A program made the translations under genes and the position numbers. Of a stretch of 64,000 bases of DNA, positions 8,218 to 16,573 are shown in pieces; within the stretch, counting starts at the first letter, position 1, and each line of letters starts with the position of its first letter. Under the pieces are notes generated by a model that ran no database searches, had not been told where the DNA came from, and saw only the letters and a list, made by a program, of their open reading frames with translations. Source of the stretch: Marinobacter changyiensis (GTDB lineage Bacteria > Pseudomonadota > Gammaproteobacteria > Pseudomonadales > Oleiphilaceae); the NCBI RefSeq assembly GCF_009193265.1, contig NZ_VZZZ01000008.1:62001-126000 (forward strand), given 5' to 3'.

Positions 8218-9078
8218 ATGAGTTCATTGAACGAAGACTGGTTTACCGAGATATTCCAGGATGAAGGCACTGCGTTTTCATTGAAAGTGAAGTCAAAACT
8301 TCACGAAGAGCAAAGCAAATTCCAAAAGCTGGAAATTTACGAGACGGCAACGTTCGGTAACCTGATGGTGCTCGATGGCTGCGTGATGCTCACCAGCCGG
8401 GATAATTTTCTCTACCATGAAATGATGACGCATCCTGCCCTGTTTACCCATAAATCACCGAAAAAGATCGTGATTGTTGGCGGTGGTGATTGTGGCACAC
8501 TGAAAGAGGTTCTGAAGCATCCGGATGTGGAAGAGGCCTGGCAGGTTGAAATTGACGAAAGAGTTACCCGCTTGTCTGAAAAATATTTCCCCGAACTCTG
8601 TGAATCCAATGAAGACCCCAGAGCCAATTTCTTCTTCGGTGACGGTATCCAGTGGATGCGCGATGTGGAGCCTAACAGCATCGATATTGTCATTGTCGAC
8701 AGCACCGATCCGGTGGGGGCAGCAGAAGGCCTGTTTGCTGCGGATTTCTATCGGGACTGTATGCTGGCGCTGCGGGATGGGGGTATTGTGGTACAGCAAA
8801 GCGAGTCACCATTATTGCACACCGGTAACATCATCAAAACCATTCATGGGGATATGAAAAAGGCCGGTTTTGATCACGTTCAGACCCTGCCGTTTCCCCA
8901 GCCTGTTTATCCTACCGGCTGGTGGAGCTGTACCATGGGTGGCAAAGAAAAACCCCTGAAGTACTTCCGGGAGGAAGATGCCGCAGAGCGGCCTTTCGTC
9001 ACTCGTTATTACAACGACGATGTCCACCGGGGGGCGCTGGCGATGCCGCAGTTCATGCTGGATATCCTCGAAGACTGA
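8218..9078 (+). CDS. speE: Spermidine synthase (polyamine aminopropyltransferase)
   Basis: A 287-residue cytoplasmic enzyme that moves the aminopropyl group of decarboxylated S-adenosylmethionine onto putrescine. The gate motif YHEMMTHP (66-73), the nucleotide loop VGGGDCGTLKE (from about residue 87) and the catalytic DSTDPVG are present. The usual GGGDGG is GGGDCG here, a small variation. The length matches E. coli SpeE (288 aa). TTGGAG lies 7 bp before ATG 8218. In-frame sequence further upstream lacks family similarity. With speA it covers two steps of polyamine synthesis; speB and speD are not in this window. Confidence 0.95.
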   Translation: MSSLNEDWFTEIFQDEGTAFSLKVKSKLHEEQSKFQKLEIYETATFGNLMVLDGCVMLTSRDNFLYHEMMTHPALFTHKSPKKIVIVGGGDCGTLKEVLKHPDVEEAWQVEIDERVTRLSEKYFPELCESNEDPRANFFFGDGIQWMRDVEPNSIDIVIVDSTDPVGAAEGLFAADFYRDCMLALRDGGIVVQQSESPLLHTGNIIKTIHGDMKKAGFDHVQTLPFPQPVYPTGWWSCTMGGKEKPLKYFREEDAAERPFVTRYYNDDVHRGALAMPQFMLDILED

Positions 9079-9091
9079 TATCCACTGAAGC

Positions 9092-9120
9092 GAAAAGGGC
9101 GCCCCATGGGCGCCCTTTTC
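9092..9120. terminator. Bidirectional terminator between speE and amtB
   Basis: A 13-bp inverted repeat (GAAAAGGGCGCCC and its complement, 9092-9104 with 9108-9120) has a 3-nt loop and A/T-rich ends. It sits between two convergent genes and gives a terminal T-run on both strands. Confidence 0.8.
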
Positions 9121-9156
9121 ATGACCTGAGGCTCAGATTTCGAGCCATGCCAGTGC

Positions 9157-10425
9157 TTACTTGCTGCTGACAAACTCAGGGTAGGCTTCCATTCCGCACT
9201 CAGACAGGTCAACACCTTCGTATTCTTCTTCTTCAGTAACCCGGATCCCGACGACGGCTTTCAGGATACCCCAGACAATCATGCTGGCGACGAATACCCA
9301 GATGAAGATCGTCAGGGCGCCGATGATCTGGCCCGAGAAGCTGGCGTCGCTGTTGGTGATGGGCACCAGAAGAAGGCCAAGAATACCGCAGACACCGTGA
9401 ACAGAGATGGCGCCGACCGGATCGTCAAGACGCAGTTTATCCAGAGTGACGATGCTGAAGACCACCAGGATGCCGCCCAGAGCGCCAAACAGGGTTGCTG
9501 TCAGGGCAGTAGGCGTGGACGGCTCCGCGGTAATGGTAACCAGACCGGCCAGTGCGCCGTTCAGCAGCATGGTCAGGTCGGCCTTGCCGAACATCAGGCG
9601 CGCAGTGATCAACGCTGCGATACCGCCACCGGCGGCGGCCGCGTTGGTGTTCAGGAAGACCATCGCCACCGAGTGGGCGCTGCTGATATCACCCAGTTTC
9701 AGAACCGAGCCGCCGTTGAACCCGAACCAGCCCATCCACAGGATGAAGGTACCAAGAGTTGCCAGCGGCAGGTTGGCGCCGGGAAAGGCACGGATTTCGC
9801 CGTTGGGGCCGTACTTGCCTTTACGAGGACCCAGCAGGATAACTCCAGCCAGCGCTGCCGTGGCACCGGCCAGGTGCACAATACCGGAGCCGGCGAAATC
9901 ACTGAAGCCAAGATCGCCAAGTGTGTACATGCCAAAAACAGAAGCGCCACCCCAGGTCCAGGCACCTTCCATCGGGTAGATAAAGCCAGTCATGACAACT
10001 GCGAAGCCAAGGAACACAAAAAGCTTCATGCGCTCGGCAACCGCACCAGACACAATAGACATGGCCGTTGCCACGAACACAACCTGGAAGAAGAAGTCGG
10101 AAGCGCCCGAGTATATGGAGCCGCCTTCGAAACCGTCTTCACGGGCTGCAAAGTCCCCCAGCACGGCGGCTGTGTCGACCTCGCCCATACCGGACAGGAA
10201 GATGTTACCCCCGTACATGATGGCATAACCGCAGATCAGGTACATGGTGCAGGACACCGCGTACAGAGCCACGTTTTTGGTCAGGATTTCAGTAGTATTC
10301 TTGGCGCGCACCAGACCGGATTCGAGCATGGCAAAACCGGCTGCCATCCACATGACTAATGCACCACAAACGAGGAAATAAAAGGTATCTATAGCGTACT
10401 GCAAATGAAAGATATTACTTTCCAT
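9157..10425 (-). CDS. amtB: Ammonium transporter
   Basis: A 422-residue Amt/Rh channel with about eleven membrane helices. It conducts ammonium/ammonia across the inner membrane. The twin pore histidines are His184 (SGIVHLAG) and His343 (SVHGVCGILG), and FNGGS, NTNAAAAGG and the polar C-terminal tail follow the family pattern. No cleavable signal peptide is evident; some Amt proteins keep an N-terminal membrane helix instead. It lies 75 bp after glnK, the usual PII partner that blocks the channel when nitrogen is ample. The sigma-54 promoter in front of glnK is expected to drive both genes. Confidence 0.96.
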   Translation of the reverse strand: MESNIFHLQYAIDTFYFLVCGALVMWMAAGFAMLESGLVRAKNTTEILTKNVALYAVSCTMYLICGYAIMYGGNIFLSGMGEVDTAAVLGDFAAREDGFEGGSIYSGASDFFFQVVFVATAMSIVSGAVAERMKLFVFLGFAVVMTGFIYPMEGAWTWGGASVFGMYTLGDLGFSDFAGSGIVHLAGATAALAGVILLGPRKGKYGPNGEIRAFPGANLPLATLGTFILWMGWFGFNGGSVLKLGDISSAHSVAMVFLNTNAAAAGGGIAALITARLMFGKADLTMLLNGALAGLVTITAEPSTPTALTATLFGALGGILVVFSIVTLDKLRLDDPVGAISVHGVCGILGLLLVPITNSDASFSGQIIGALTIFIWVFVASMIVWGILKAVVGIRVTEEEEYEGVDLSECGMEAYPEFVSSK

Positions 10426-10500
10426 GGGAAGCCCTCCGCACGAGGCCTATCAGGGTTAAAGGTTTTTGCGCTGGCTGTTTTATCGGGTCAGATGGTTAGA

Positions 10501-10839
10501 TCAGACCGCTTCTTCGCCGGTTTCTCCGGTTCTTATCCGAATAGCCTGCTCGAGCTCAGTCACAAAGATTTTGCCGTCGCCGATCTTGCCGGTATTTGCC
10601 GCTTTGGTGATGGACTCAATTACCTGGTCCAGCAGGTTGTCACCAATGGCGACCTCAACTTTGACCTTGGGCAGAAAATCCACCACATATTCAGCACCAC
10701 GGTATAACTCAGTGTGCCCCTTTTGCCGTCCGAAGCCCTTCACTTCAGTCACGGTAACGCCTTGAACGCCAATCTCGGATAGAGCCTCACGGACATCATC
10801 CAGCTTGAAAGGCTTGATGATCGCAGTCACAAGTTTCAT
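10501..10839 (-). CDS. glnK: Nitrogen regulatory PII protein GlnK
   Basis: A 112-residue PII trimer subunit. It binds ATP/ADP and 2-oxoglutarate and signals nitrogen status. The start MKLVTAIIKPFKLDDV and the T-loop with the uridylylation site Tyr51 (TELYRGAEY) are conserved. KIGDGKIFV and IRIRTGETG are the PII signature near the C-terminus. Its pairing with amtB identifies it as GlnK rather than GlnB. Unmodified GlnK is expected to dock on AmtB and close it. Start ATG at 10839. Confidence 0.96.
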   Translation of the reverse strand: MKLVTAIIKPFKLDDVREALSEIGVQGVTVTEVKGFGRQKGHTELYRGAEYVVDFLPKVKVEVAIGDNLLDQVIESITKAANTGKIGDGKIFVTELEQAIRIRTGETGEEAV

Positions 10840-10952
10840 TGGTTTCTCCTTGGTATAGCCGCCTCAATACTTCTGATCCTGAGATACCGGTATTGAGTTC
10901 GGGATGCTTGCCACCTCACACACCAATTGTGCGGATTGCGTAGGAGGTGCTT

Positions 10953-10968
10953 TGCATCGTATGTGCCA
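10953..10968 (-). promoter_or_regulatory. Sigma-54 promoter of glnK-amtB
   Basis: The minus strand reads TGGCAC, five bases, then ATGCA. The -24 GG and -12 GC are exactly 10 bp apart, as required by sigma-54. Only one core base differs from TGGCAC-N5-TTGCA. It lies about 115 bp upstream of glnK. Confidence 0.8.
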
Positions 10969-11062
10969 ACGCAAAAAAAGTTATTTAAAACAATGCTTTG
11001 ATTAACTTAAGCTCCAAAAAGGTACGAGTCTATGCCTCATTACAGAGCATTGGATTATTGGT

Positions 11063-11079
11063 TGACCCATTATGGTGCA
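11063..11079. promoter_or_regulatory. NtrC-like enhancer site
   Basis: TGACCC, five bases, GGTGCA matches the NtrC dyad TGCACC-N5-GGTGCA at 10 of 12 positions. It is about 100 bp upstream of the sigma-54 promoter, a normal enhancer distance for NtrC. Confidence 0.55.
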
Positions 11080-11237
11080 GGACGATGCCGGGTAATGTCC
11101 TGCAGCCTCTGATTGTCTTGCCCGGCCATTGCCATAATGCTGAGCCACCCACCCCAGTATGGCAGGAGCGAGGGTGTGTTACACTCTTGAACTACCGGAA
11201 GATACCCATACCCGTACCAAGCGTCGAGAGGTGTTTT

Positions 11238-11486
11238 GTGAAAGGACCGCAGGATTTCTTTTCCCAACTGCAAGGCCAGTTCGGGCAATTCGTGCCAGAT
11301 ATGGCCAGAGCTGCGAAAGACGATTTTGAAAACCAGGCCAAAGCGACCGTGATGGCCGTATTGTCCAGGCTTGATCTGGTCACCCGGGACGAGTTTGACG
11401 CCCAGCAGGCGGTATTGATGCGTACCCGCGAGAAGGTCGAGGCTCTGGAAAAGACAGTCGCTGAACTTGAGAAAAGAGTCGGCTAG
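11238..11486 (+). CDS. ubiK: Ubiquinone biosynthesis accessory factor UbiK (BMFP family)
   Basis: An 82-residue protein starting at GTG 11238, which follows an AGAGG ribosome site. UbiK is an accessory factor of the soluble Ubi complex in ubiquinone synthesis and binds lipids. The N-terminal part (DFFSQLQGQFGQFVPDM) is amphipathic. The C-terminal part (about residues 50-82) is a coiled coil with heptads ending in EALEKTVAELEKRVG, as in E. coli YqiC. The open frame extends far upstream, but that part has no family similarity and contains the glnK control region. Confidence 0.88.
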   Translation: MKGPQDFFSQLQGQFGQFVPDMARAAKDDFENQAKATVMAVLSRLDLVTRDEFDAQQAVLMRTREKVEALEKTVAELEKRVG

Positions 11487-11539
11487 GAATAAAAAAGGGG
11501 GCACCGGAAACGGCTCCTGTCAGGCCAAGGAAGGTTGTT

Positions 11540-13063
11540 ATGCTTGCCACTATCCATACCCGCGCCCGGTTGGGCGTGTCAGCACCGTCGGTGACCGTTG
11601 AGATTCACCTGTCCAATGGCCTGCCAGCACTGTCCATCGTGGGTCTGCCTGAAACCGCCGTCAAGGAAAGCAAGGACCGCGTTCGCAGTGCGCTGCTCAA
11701 TGCCGGGTTCGAGTTCCCCGCCAAACGTATCACTATCAATCTCGCGCCCGCCGATCTGCCGAAGGAGGGCGGCCGGTTTGATTTGCCAATTGCCCTGGGC
11801 ATTCTGGTAGCTTCAGGGCAGATCCCGGCGGAACGATTACACCAGCTTGAATGTATGGGCGAATTATCCCTTGATGGCGCGTTACGCCCGGTTCGCGGTG
11901 TGCTGCCGGCGGTCATCGCCGCTCGAGCGGCTGGCCGTCAACTTCTGATTCCCTCCGCCAACAGAGAGGAGGCCTCCCTGGCCGCTGCTGACGATGTTTT
12001 CGCGGCCGGACACCTGCTTGAGGTGTGTGAGCACCTCACGGACACTCTGCGTCTGCAGCCGCTGCCGCCCATGGCGGACGCTGTACCGGAGTTCGATACC
12101 GCGGATCTTGCCGATGTCAGGGGGCAGCATGTCCCGAAACGGGCACTGGAGATTGCCGCCGCCGGTGGCCATAACCTGCTGCTGTTCGGCCCACCGGGTA
12201 CTGGTAAAAGCATGCTGGCCAGTCGTTTGCCGGGCATTCTGCCGCCGCTTACCAACGAGGCCGCCCTGGAAGTCGCCAGTGTGCATTCGGTCGCGGGATT
12301 GCCGGTGCGCCATGGGCTCTGGCGGCAACCTCCCTATCGATCCCCTCATCATACCGCCTCTGCCGTAGCCATGGTGGGCGGTGGCAGCAGCCCGCGGCCC
12401 GGTGAAATCTCGCTGGCCCACCAGGGTGTTCTGTTTCTGGACGAGTTGCCGGAATTTGACCGCAGGGTGCTCGAAGTGCTCCGGGAGCCCATGGAGTCCG
12501 GGGAGATTGTGATTTCCCGCGCTGCCCGGCAGGTTACCTACCCGGCCCGGTTTCAGGTCATCGCTGCCATGAATCCTTGCCCCTGCGGCTATCGCGGGCA
12601 TCCGGGCATCGACTGTCAGTGCACGCCGCAGCAAGTCATGCGTTATCAGTCAAAGTTGTCCGGGCCCCTTCTGGACCGGTTTGACTTGCATGTGGAAGTG
12701 CCTGTGCAGGGCGGAGATGTGTTGTTGAAGCGTCAGACCGAGGCTGAAGCCAGTGCTCTGGTGCGTGCACGGGTTAAGGACGCACGGGCGGTCCAATTGT
12801 CCCGTGGTGCCGTGAACGCACAACTTTCGGGCGATGCCATGCACCATTTCTGTCAGCCCTGTAAGGAAGGTGAGGCGTTGCTGTCCCGGGCAATGGAAAA
12901 GCTCGGTCTGTCCGCACGAGGCTTGCACCGCATCCTCCGGGTGGCCAGAACCCTGGCGGATCTGGCCGGCAAGGACGTCATTGCACCTGGCCATCTTGTG
13001 GAAGCGCTGGGGTATCGTAAACTTGACCGGCAACAGGTCAGAACTTCGTATCCGCAGTCCTGA
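11540..13063 (+). CDS. comM: YifB/ComM family AAA+ ATPase
   Basis: A 507-residue magnesium-chelatase-like ATPase. ComM is a hexameric helicase that promotes branch migration during natural transformation. The N-terminal part (about 1-170) is a Lon-protease-like fold. The AAA core has Walker A GPPGTGKSML (about residue 220), Walker B LFLDELPEF and the chelatase-type MNPCPCGYRGH. A C-terminal Mg-chelatase domain closes the protein. Length is standard. Other competence genes are not seen here, although pilT and pilU lie 15 kb away. AAGG precedes ATG 11540. Confidence 0.92.
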   Translation: MLATIHTRARLGVSAPSVTVEIHLSNGLPALSIVGLPETAVKESKDRVRSALLNAGFEFPAKRITINLAPADLPKEGGRFDLPIALGILVASGQIPAERLHQLECMGELSLDGALRPVRGVLPAVIAARAAGRQLLIPSANREEASLAAADDVFAAGHLLEVCEHLTDTLRLQPLPPMADAVPEFDTADLADVRGQHVPKRALEIAAAGGHNLLLFGPPGTGKSMLASRLPGILPPLTNEAALEVASVHSVAGLPVRHGLWRQPPYRSPHHTASAVAMVGGGSSPRPGEISLAHQGVLFLDELPEFDRRVLEVLREPMESGEIVISRAARQVTYPARFQVIAAMNPCPCGYRGHPGIDCQCTPQQVMRYQSKLSGPLLDRFDLHVEVPVQGGDVLLKRQTEAEASALVRARVKDARAVQLSRGAVNAQLSGDAMHHFCQPCKEGEALLSRAMEKLGLSARGLHRILRVARTLADLAGKDVIAPGHLVEALGYRKLDRQQVRTSYPQS

Positions 13064-13164
13064 AGGCTCCGATCTGGCGCGAGTGTTTGCTAGACTACTC
13101 CCAGAAACCGAGTTTTAGACCCTTAATTGCTGGCATCTCAGCCAGCCTGTGGCGAGGTAATGTA

Positions 13165-13881
13165 ATGACAGACCCGCAAGAACAGTCTGAGGCACTCAAG
13201 GTGACCACCCGACGTGGTATACGCAGCTTTGTCCTGCGGCAGGGGCGGATGACGGCCGGCCAGAAAAATGCTTACGAGCGTTGCTGGCCGAAGTTCGGCC
13301 TGACCCGTGAGCACGGCATGATTGACCCGAGACAAGTGTTTGGCCGTGAGGCACTGCTCAATCTGGAAATCGGCTTTGGTATGGGGCAATCCCTGGCCGA
13401 CATGGCTGAGGCGGCGCCGGAGCAGGACTTTATCGGCGTTGAGGTGCACCTGGCGGGTGTTGGTGCTTTGCTGAAAGAAGTCGAAGATCGTGGGTTGGAT
13501 AATGTGCGGGTGTATGCCATTGACGCCAACGAGGTGATTGATTTCTGTCTGCCCGATGCCAGTCTGGATCAGGTCATGTTGTTTTTTCCGGATCCGTGGC
13601 ATAAGAAGCGCCACCATAAACGCCGTCTGGTGCAGCCAGAATTTGTGCAGCGCATCCGGCACAAGCTAAGGGTGGGTGGTATCTTTCATCTGGCGACGGA
13701 CTGGGAAAATTACGCTGAGCATATGATGGAGGTACTGAGCGCGTCTGAGGGTTTTGCCAACGCGGAGGCTGATGGCGCGTTCTCGACGAAGCCGGACCAC
13801 CGCCCGGTCACCAAGTTCGAGAAGCGTGGCGAGCGCCTGGGGCATGGCGTCTGGGATCTGGTGTTTCGGCGTACTAACTAG
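13165..13881 (+). CDS. trmB: tRNA (guanine-N7-)-methyltransferase
   Basis: A 238-residue SAM-dependent enzyme that forms m7G46 in the variable loop of tRNAs. The SAM loop LEIGFGMGQSL, VEVHLAGVGALL and the catalytic/substrate motif LFFPDPWHKKRHHKRR are diagnostic, as is the C-terminal TKFEKRGERLGHGVWDL. The ATG at 13165 is preceded by GAGGTAA; a further upstream start would add 26 unconserved residues. In Pseudomonas-type genomes trmB lies close to the hemW-rdgB cluster, so the transporter genes that follow look like an insertion. Confidence 0.95.
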   Translation: MTDPQEQSEALKVTTRRGIRSFVLRQGRMTAGQKNAYERCWPKFGLTREHGMIDPRQVFGREALLNLEIGFGMGQSLADMAEAAPEQDFIGVEVHLAGVGALLKEVEDRGLDNVRVYAIDANEVIDFCLPDASLDQVMLFFPDPWHKKRHHKRRLVQPEFVQRIRHKLRVGGIFHLATDWENYAEHMMEVLSASEGFANAEADGAFSTKPDHRPVTKFEKRGERLGHGVWDLVFRRTN

Positions 13882-14420
13882 AAGCGCCCGGTGAAGGGCA
13901 AGGGTCTTTAGCCAATGCTGCTCATGTTGCTCTGGCACACACGGCCTTTGACAAACGCCGCCCTGACGCTCCCGAGGGCGGCAAAAACGCCAAGGCCTCA
14001 AATGTGTTAGGGTACCCCCCTGACATGCGAGCTACCAAGTATTCTTCCTATACTTGAGCCATTCGAGCGTCTCCCTCCGGCGTTTTCTCGAAATCTCGCG
14101 TTCAGATGGGTGGTCTGCCCGCCCCCGGCCTTCTGTTTCTCCCCACAGATGTTGCTTTCACCCTATTGCGCCATCGGTTAACCCGAGTGTGGTGCGTCTC
14201 ACCGTGGAGCCTCATGGCTTTATTGTTGCCGGTCAGAGCTGCGCTATTGTCCGCTTTCAATCGTCGCCCGAACAGCTCTCTCTGGCGCACGATACAACGT
14301 TTAGCTTCGGGTCAGCTGCCGGGTCAGATCTTGCGTCAGATAACGAAACAGGACTTTGCCTGAAATCAAAGGAAGTAAGTAATGATTAACTACCGATAAG
14401 AATACTATCAGGAGATAAAC
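13882..14420. other. Intergenic region at the boundary of the transporter cluster
   Basis: No convincing gene is present. A GC-rich hairpin (GCCGCCCT 13957-13964 with AGGGCGGC 13975-13982) follows trmB but lacks a T-run on the plus strand. Base composition becomes visibly more AT-rich towards 14400. The promoter of the transporter operon must lie here, but I could not pick one box pair with confidence. Confidence 0.5.
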
Positions 14421-15350
14421 ATGAAATTCTTAAACAAACTCACTACTGCTGCTGCAGTTAGTTCACTCGCACTTGGCGCTACTTTAGCCCAGGCGGACTC
14501 GAAAGAGCCTATTGTAATTCCTACCCATAACTGGACCAGCCAAATCACCATGGCGTATGTTATTGGCGGTATTTTTGAAAGCATTGGCGATAATGTTTCT
14601 TACGTACCGGCTGATAGCCAAGCGGTTTACGAATCCATTCGTAACGGTGACGTCACTATTGCTCACGAAGTATGGCAGTCTACTTTTGGTAAGTCTTTCA
14701 ACAACGCTTTAGATGCTGGCGGCATCATCGATGTGGGCACGCACGCTTCTGTTACGCAAGAAGAGTGGTGGTATCCTGCCTATGTGGGCGATCTATGCCC
14801 CGGCCTACCTTCCTGGGAAGCACTGAACGATTGTGCTCACCTGTTTGAAACAGCAGGCAGTGACGGCAAAGGTCGTTACCTGGACGGCCCTATGGATTGG
14901 CATGGCCAGGAAACCCTGAACCGCATCGAAGCGCTTGACATGAACTTTACCGCTAAGTTTGCCGGGTCTTCTGGTGCACTTTGGGCTGAACTGGAGTCAG
15001 CGGCTAAAGATAACCGGGCAGTCGTCGTATTTAACTGGTCACCTAACTTCACCGATGCCGGTGCCGGTGGCAGCTTCGTTGAGTTCCCCGCCTATACTGA
15101 TGGTTGCAAGAAGTCAGATGGCGGTGATGGCAAGTGTGGTTCTCCACCAGCAGGTTGGTTGAAGAAGGCAGCTCACTATCAAATGCCTAAAAAATGGCCG
15201 GCAGCCTACAAAATCTTTAACAACATTTCTTTTACCAAAAGCGATATCGGCAACATGGCCGCATTGGTTGACGTCGATGGCATGAGCCACGAAGCAGCCG
15301 CTGCTAAATGGCTGGCTGACAACGAAGCAACCTGGAAAAACTGGCTTTAA
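14421..15350 (+). CDS. proX: ABC transporter substrate-binding protein, glycine betaine/proline type
   Basis: A 309-residue periplasmic protein with a Sec signal peptide (KKL-rich start, hydrophobic core, cleavage likely after TLAQA near residue 25). It belongs to the OpuAC/ProX-like binding proteins for quaternary amines, with many aromatic residues (EEWWYP, PMDWHGQET, VFNWSPNF) of the kind that cage a trimethylammonium group. It contains several Cys residues (DLCPGL, NDCAHL, DGCKKS, GKCGS) that could form disulfides. The substrate (glycine betaine, proline, choline or DMSP-like) is not certain. It is the first gene of a binding protein-ATPase-permease operon, and its codon use (many TTA, ACT, GTT) differs from trmB and hemW. 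Confidence 0.88.
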   Translation: MKFLNKLTTAAAVSSLALGATLAQADSKEPIVIPTHNWTSQITMAYVIGGIFESIGDNVSYVPADSQAVYESIRNGDVTIAHEVWQSTFGKSFNNALDAGGIIDVGTHASVTQEEWWYPAYVGDLCPGLPSWEALNDCAHLFETAGSDGKGRYLDGPMDWHGQETLNRIEALDMNFTAKFAGSSGALWAELESAAKDNRAVVVFNWSPNFTDAGAGGSFVEFPAYTDGCKKSDGGDGKCGSPPAGWLKKAAHYQMPKKWPAAYKIFNNISFTKSDIGNMAALVDVDGMSHEAAAAKWLADNEATWKNWL

Positions 15351-15361
15351 GCCAAACCCCT

Positions 15362-15390
15362 CTGACCTGAGTGCGCTGCATTCAGGTCAG
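15362..15390 (+). other. Intercistronic hairpin after proX
   Basis: CTGACCTGA (15362-15370) pairs perfectly with TCAGGTCAG (15382-15390) around an 11-nt loop. No T-run follows, so it is more likely a 3' mRNA-stabilising or partial attenuation element than a full terminator. Confidence 0.5.
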
Positions 15391-15503
15391 TCCTTGTGGT
15401 TCGTTATTCAACACACGAACAGCGACCCAAAATCTACAAATCCATTGATCTGGCGCCTACAAACCCATCGTTTAAGCACCTCTTTTTTTATAGGAATTTA
15501 ATT

Positions 15504-16556
15504 ATGTCGACATCAACTCAGCCCGTCATCAAGTGCGAGTCTGTCTATAAAATTTTTGGTGACAATGCGGTAAAAATTCTGGAACAGTCAGGCGGAAAAG
15601 TAGAAACAGCATCATTACTTGAAGCAGGCTGTGTCATTGGTGTCAACAATGCCTCTTTTGAAGTTCACAAAGGTGAAATAGTCGTCGTCATGGGTCTGTC
15701 AGGCTCTGGCAAATCAACTCTTTTGCGCTGTATTTCTCGCCTGATCGACACCACTGCAGGCGATATCTTTATTGATGGCGAAGACCTGCTTGCCATGAAT
15801 GACAAAGAACTCATCAACATTCGCCGTAACAAGATGGGCATGGTATTCCAGAATTTTGCCCTGCTGCCTCACAAAACAGTGTTGGAAAACATTGCCTTAC
15901 CATTACAGGTGAAAGGCATGAGCACCAGCGACAGCATGGACCGTGCGATCGACATGGTAAACCTGGTAGAACTCACAGGTCGCGAAAATTACTTCCCGCG
16001 CCAGCTCTCTGGCGGTCAACAACAACGTGTCGGCATTGCTCGTTCACTGGCGGTGGAACCGGATATCTGGTTCCTCGATGAGCCATTCTCAGCCCTGGAC
16101 CCGCTGATTCGCAGGGAAATGCAGGATGAGTTCTTACGTTTACAAAGTGTCTTAAATAAAACCATCCTGTTTGTTACCCACGACTTTGATGAAGCGCTAC
16201 GCCTTGCCGACCGCATCGCCATTATGAAAGACGGCGTCATCGAACAAATTGATACTCCCGCCAACATCGTACTCAACCCAGCCACGGAATACGTCGCCAA
16301 ATTTACCCGTGAGGTGCCACGCGAGCGCGTACTCTCCTGCCAGACCATCATGGCAAAATACGATGCCTCTGCAGAGTTGAGTGCCATTACTGTATCTGAA
16401 GACGCGATTATCGAAACCGTAGCAGAACCCGTGCTAACCGAGCAAAAACCAGTGGCTGTCACGGATGCCGAAGGCAAGATTGTTGGCGTTTTAAACAGCA
16501 ATATCATGATAGACGTCTTGTTTGGTGACACTAATAGCCTGCCAGTTAATACCTAA
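15504..16556 (+). CDS. proV: ABC transporter ATP-binding protein, ProV type
   Basis: A 350-residue ATPase of the quaternary-amine transporter class. Walker A is GLSGSGKST (about 63-71), the signature LSGGQQQRVGIARS begins near residue 167, Walker B is DIWFLDEP and the H-loop is FVTHDFDEA. The N-terminal insert before Walker A is typical of ProV/OpuAA. The C-terminal part (after about 280) retains a CBS-like segment (VAVTDAEGKIVGVLNS) that in relatives senses ionic strength. ATG 15504 follows TAGGAA; the in-frame sequence upstream includes the hairpin region and is not coding. The proW stretch starts 17 bp later, so they form one unit. Confidence 0.92.
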   Translation: MSTSTQPVIKCESVYKIFGDNAVKILEQSGGKVETASLLEAGCVIGVNNASFEVHKGEIVVVMGLSGSGKSTLLRCISRLIDTTAGDIFIDGEDLLAMNDKELINIRRNKMGMVFQNFALLPHKTVLENIALPLQVKGMSTSDSMDRAIDMVNLVELTGRENYFPRQLSGGQQQRVGIARSLAVEPDIWFLDEPFSALDPLIRREMQDEFLRLQSVLNKTILFVTHDFDEALRLADRIAIMKDGVIEQIDTPANIVLNPATEYVAKFTREVPRERVLSCQTIMAKYDASAELSAITVSEDAIIETVAEPVLTEQKPVAVTDAEGKIVGVLNSNIMIDVLFGDTNSLPVNT

Positions 16557-16573
16557 GTTGTGAGCCAAACCTG

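Noticed and set aside
9397..10359. 320-codon open frame antisense to amtB
   Set aside because: Composition is a shadow of amtB (His/Gln/Gly-rich) with no domain or ribosome site.
13957..13982. GC-rich hairpin after trmB as a terminator or attachment site
   Set aside because: No T-run on the plus strand and no flanking repeat or tRNA to suggest an integration site.
14054..14389. 111-codon open frame in the gap before proX
   Set aside because: Ser/Arg-rich low-complexity translation, no ribosome site and no neighbouring context; treated as non-coding.
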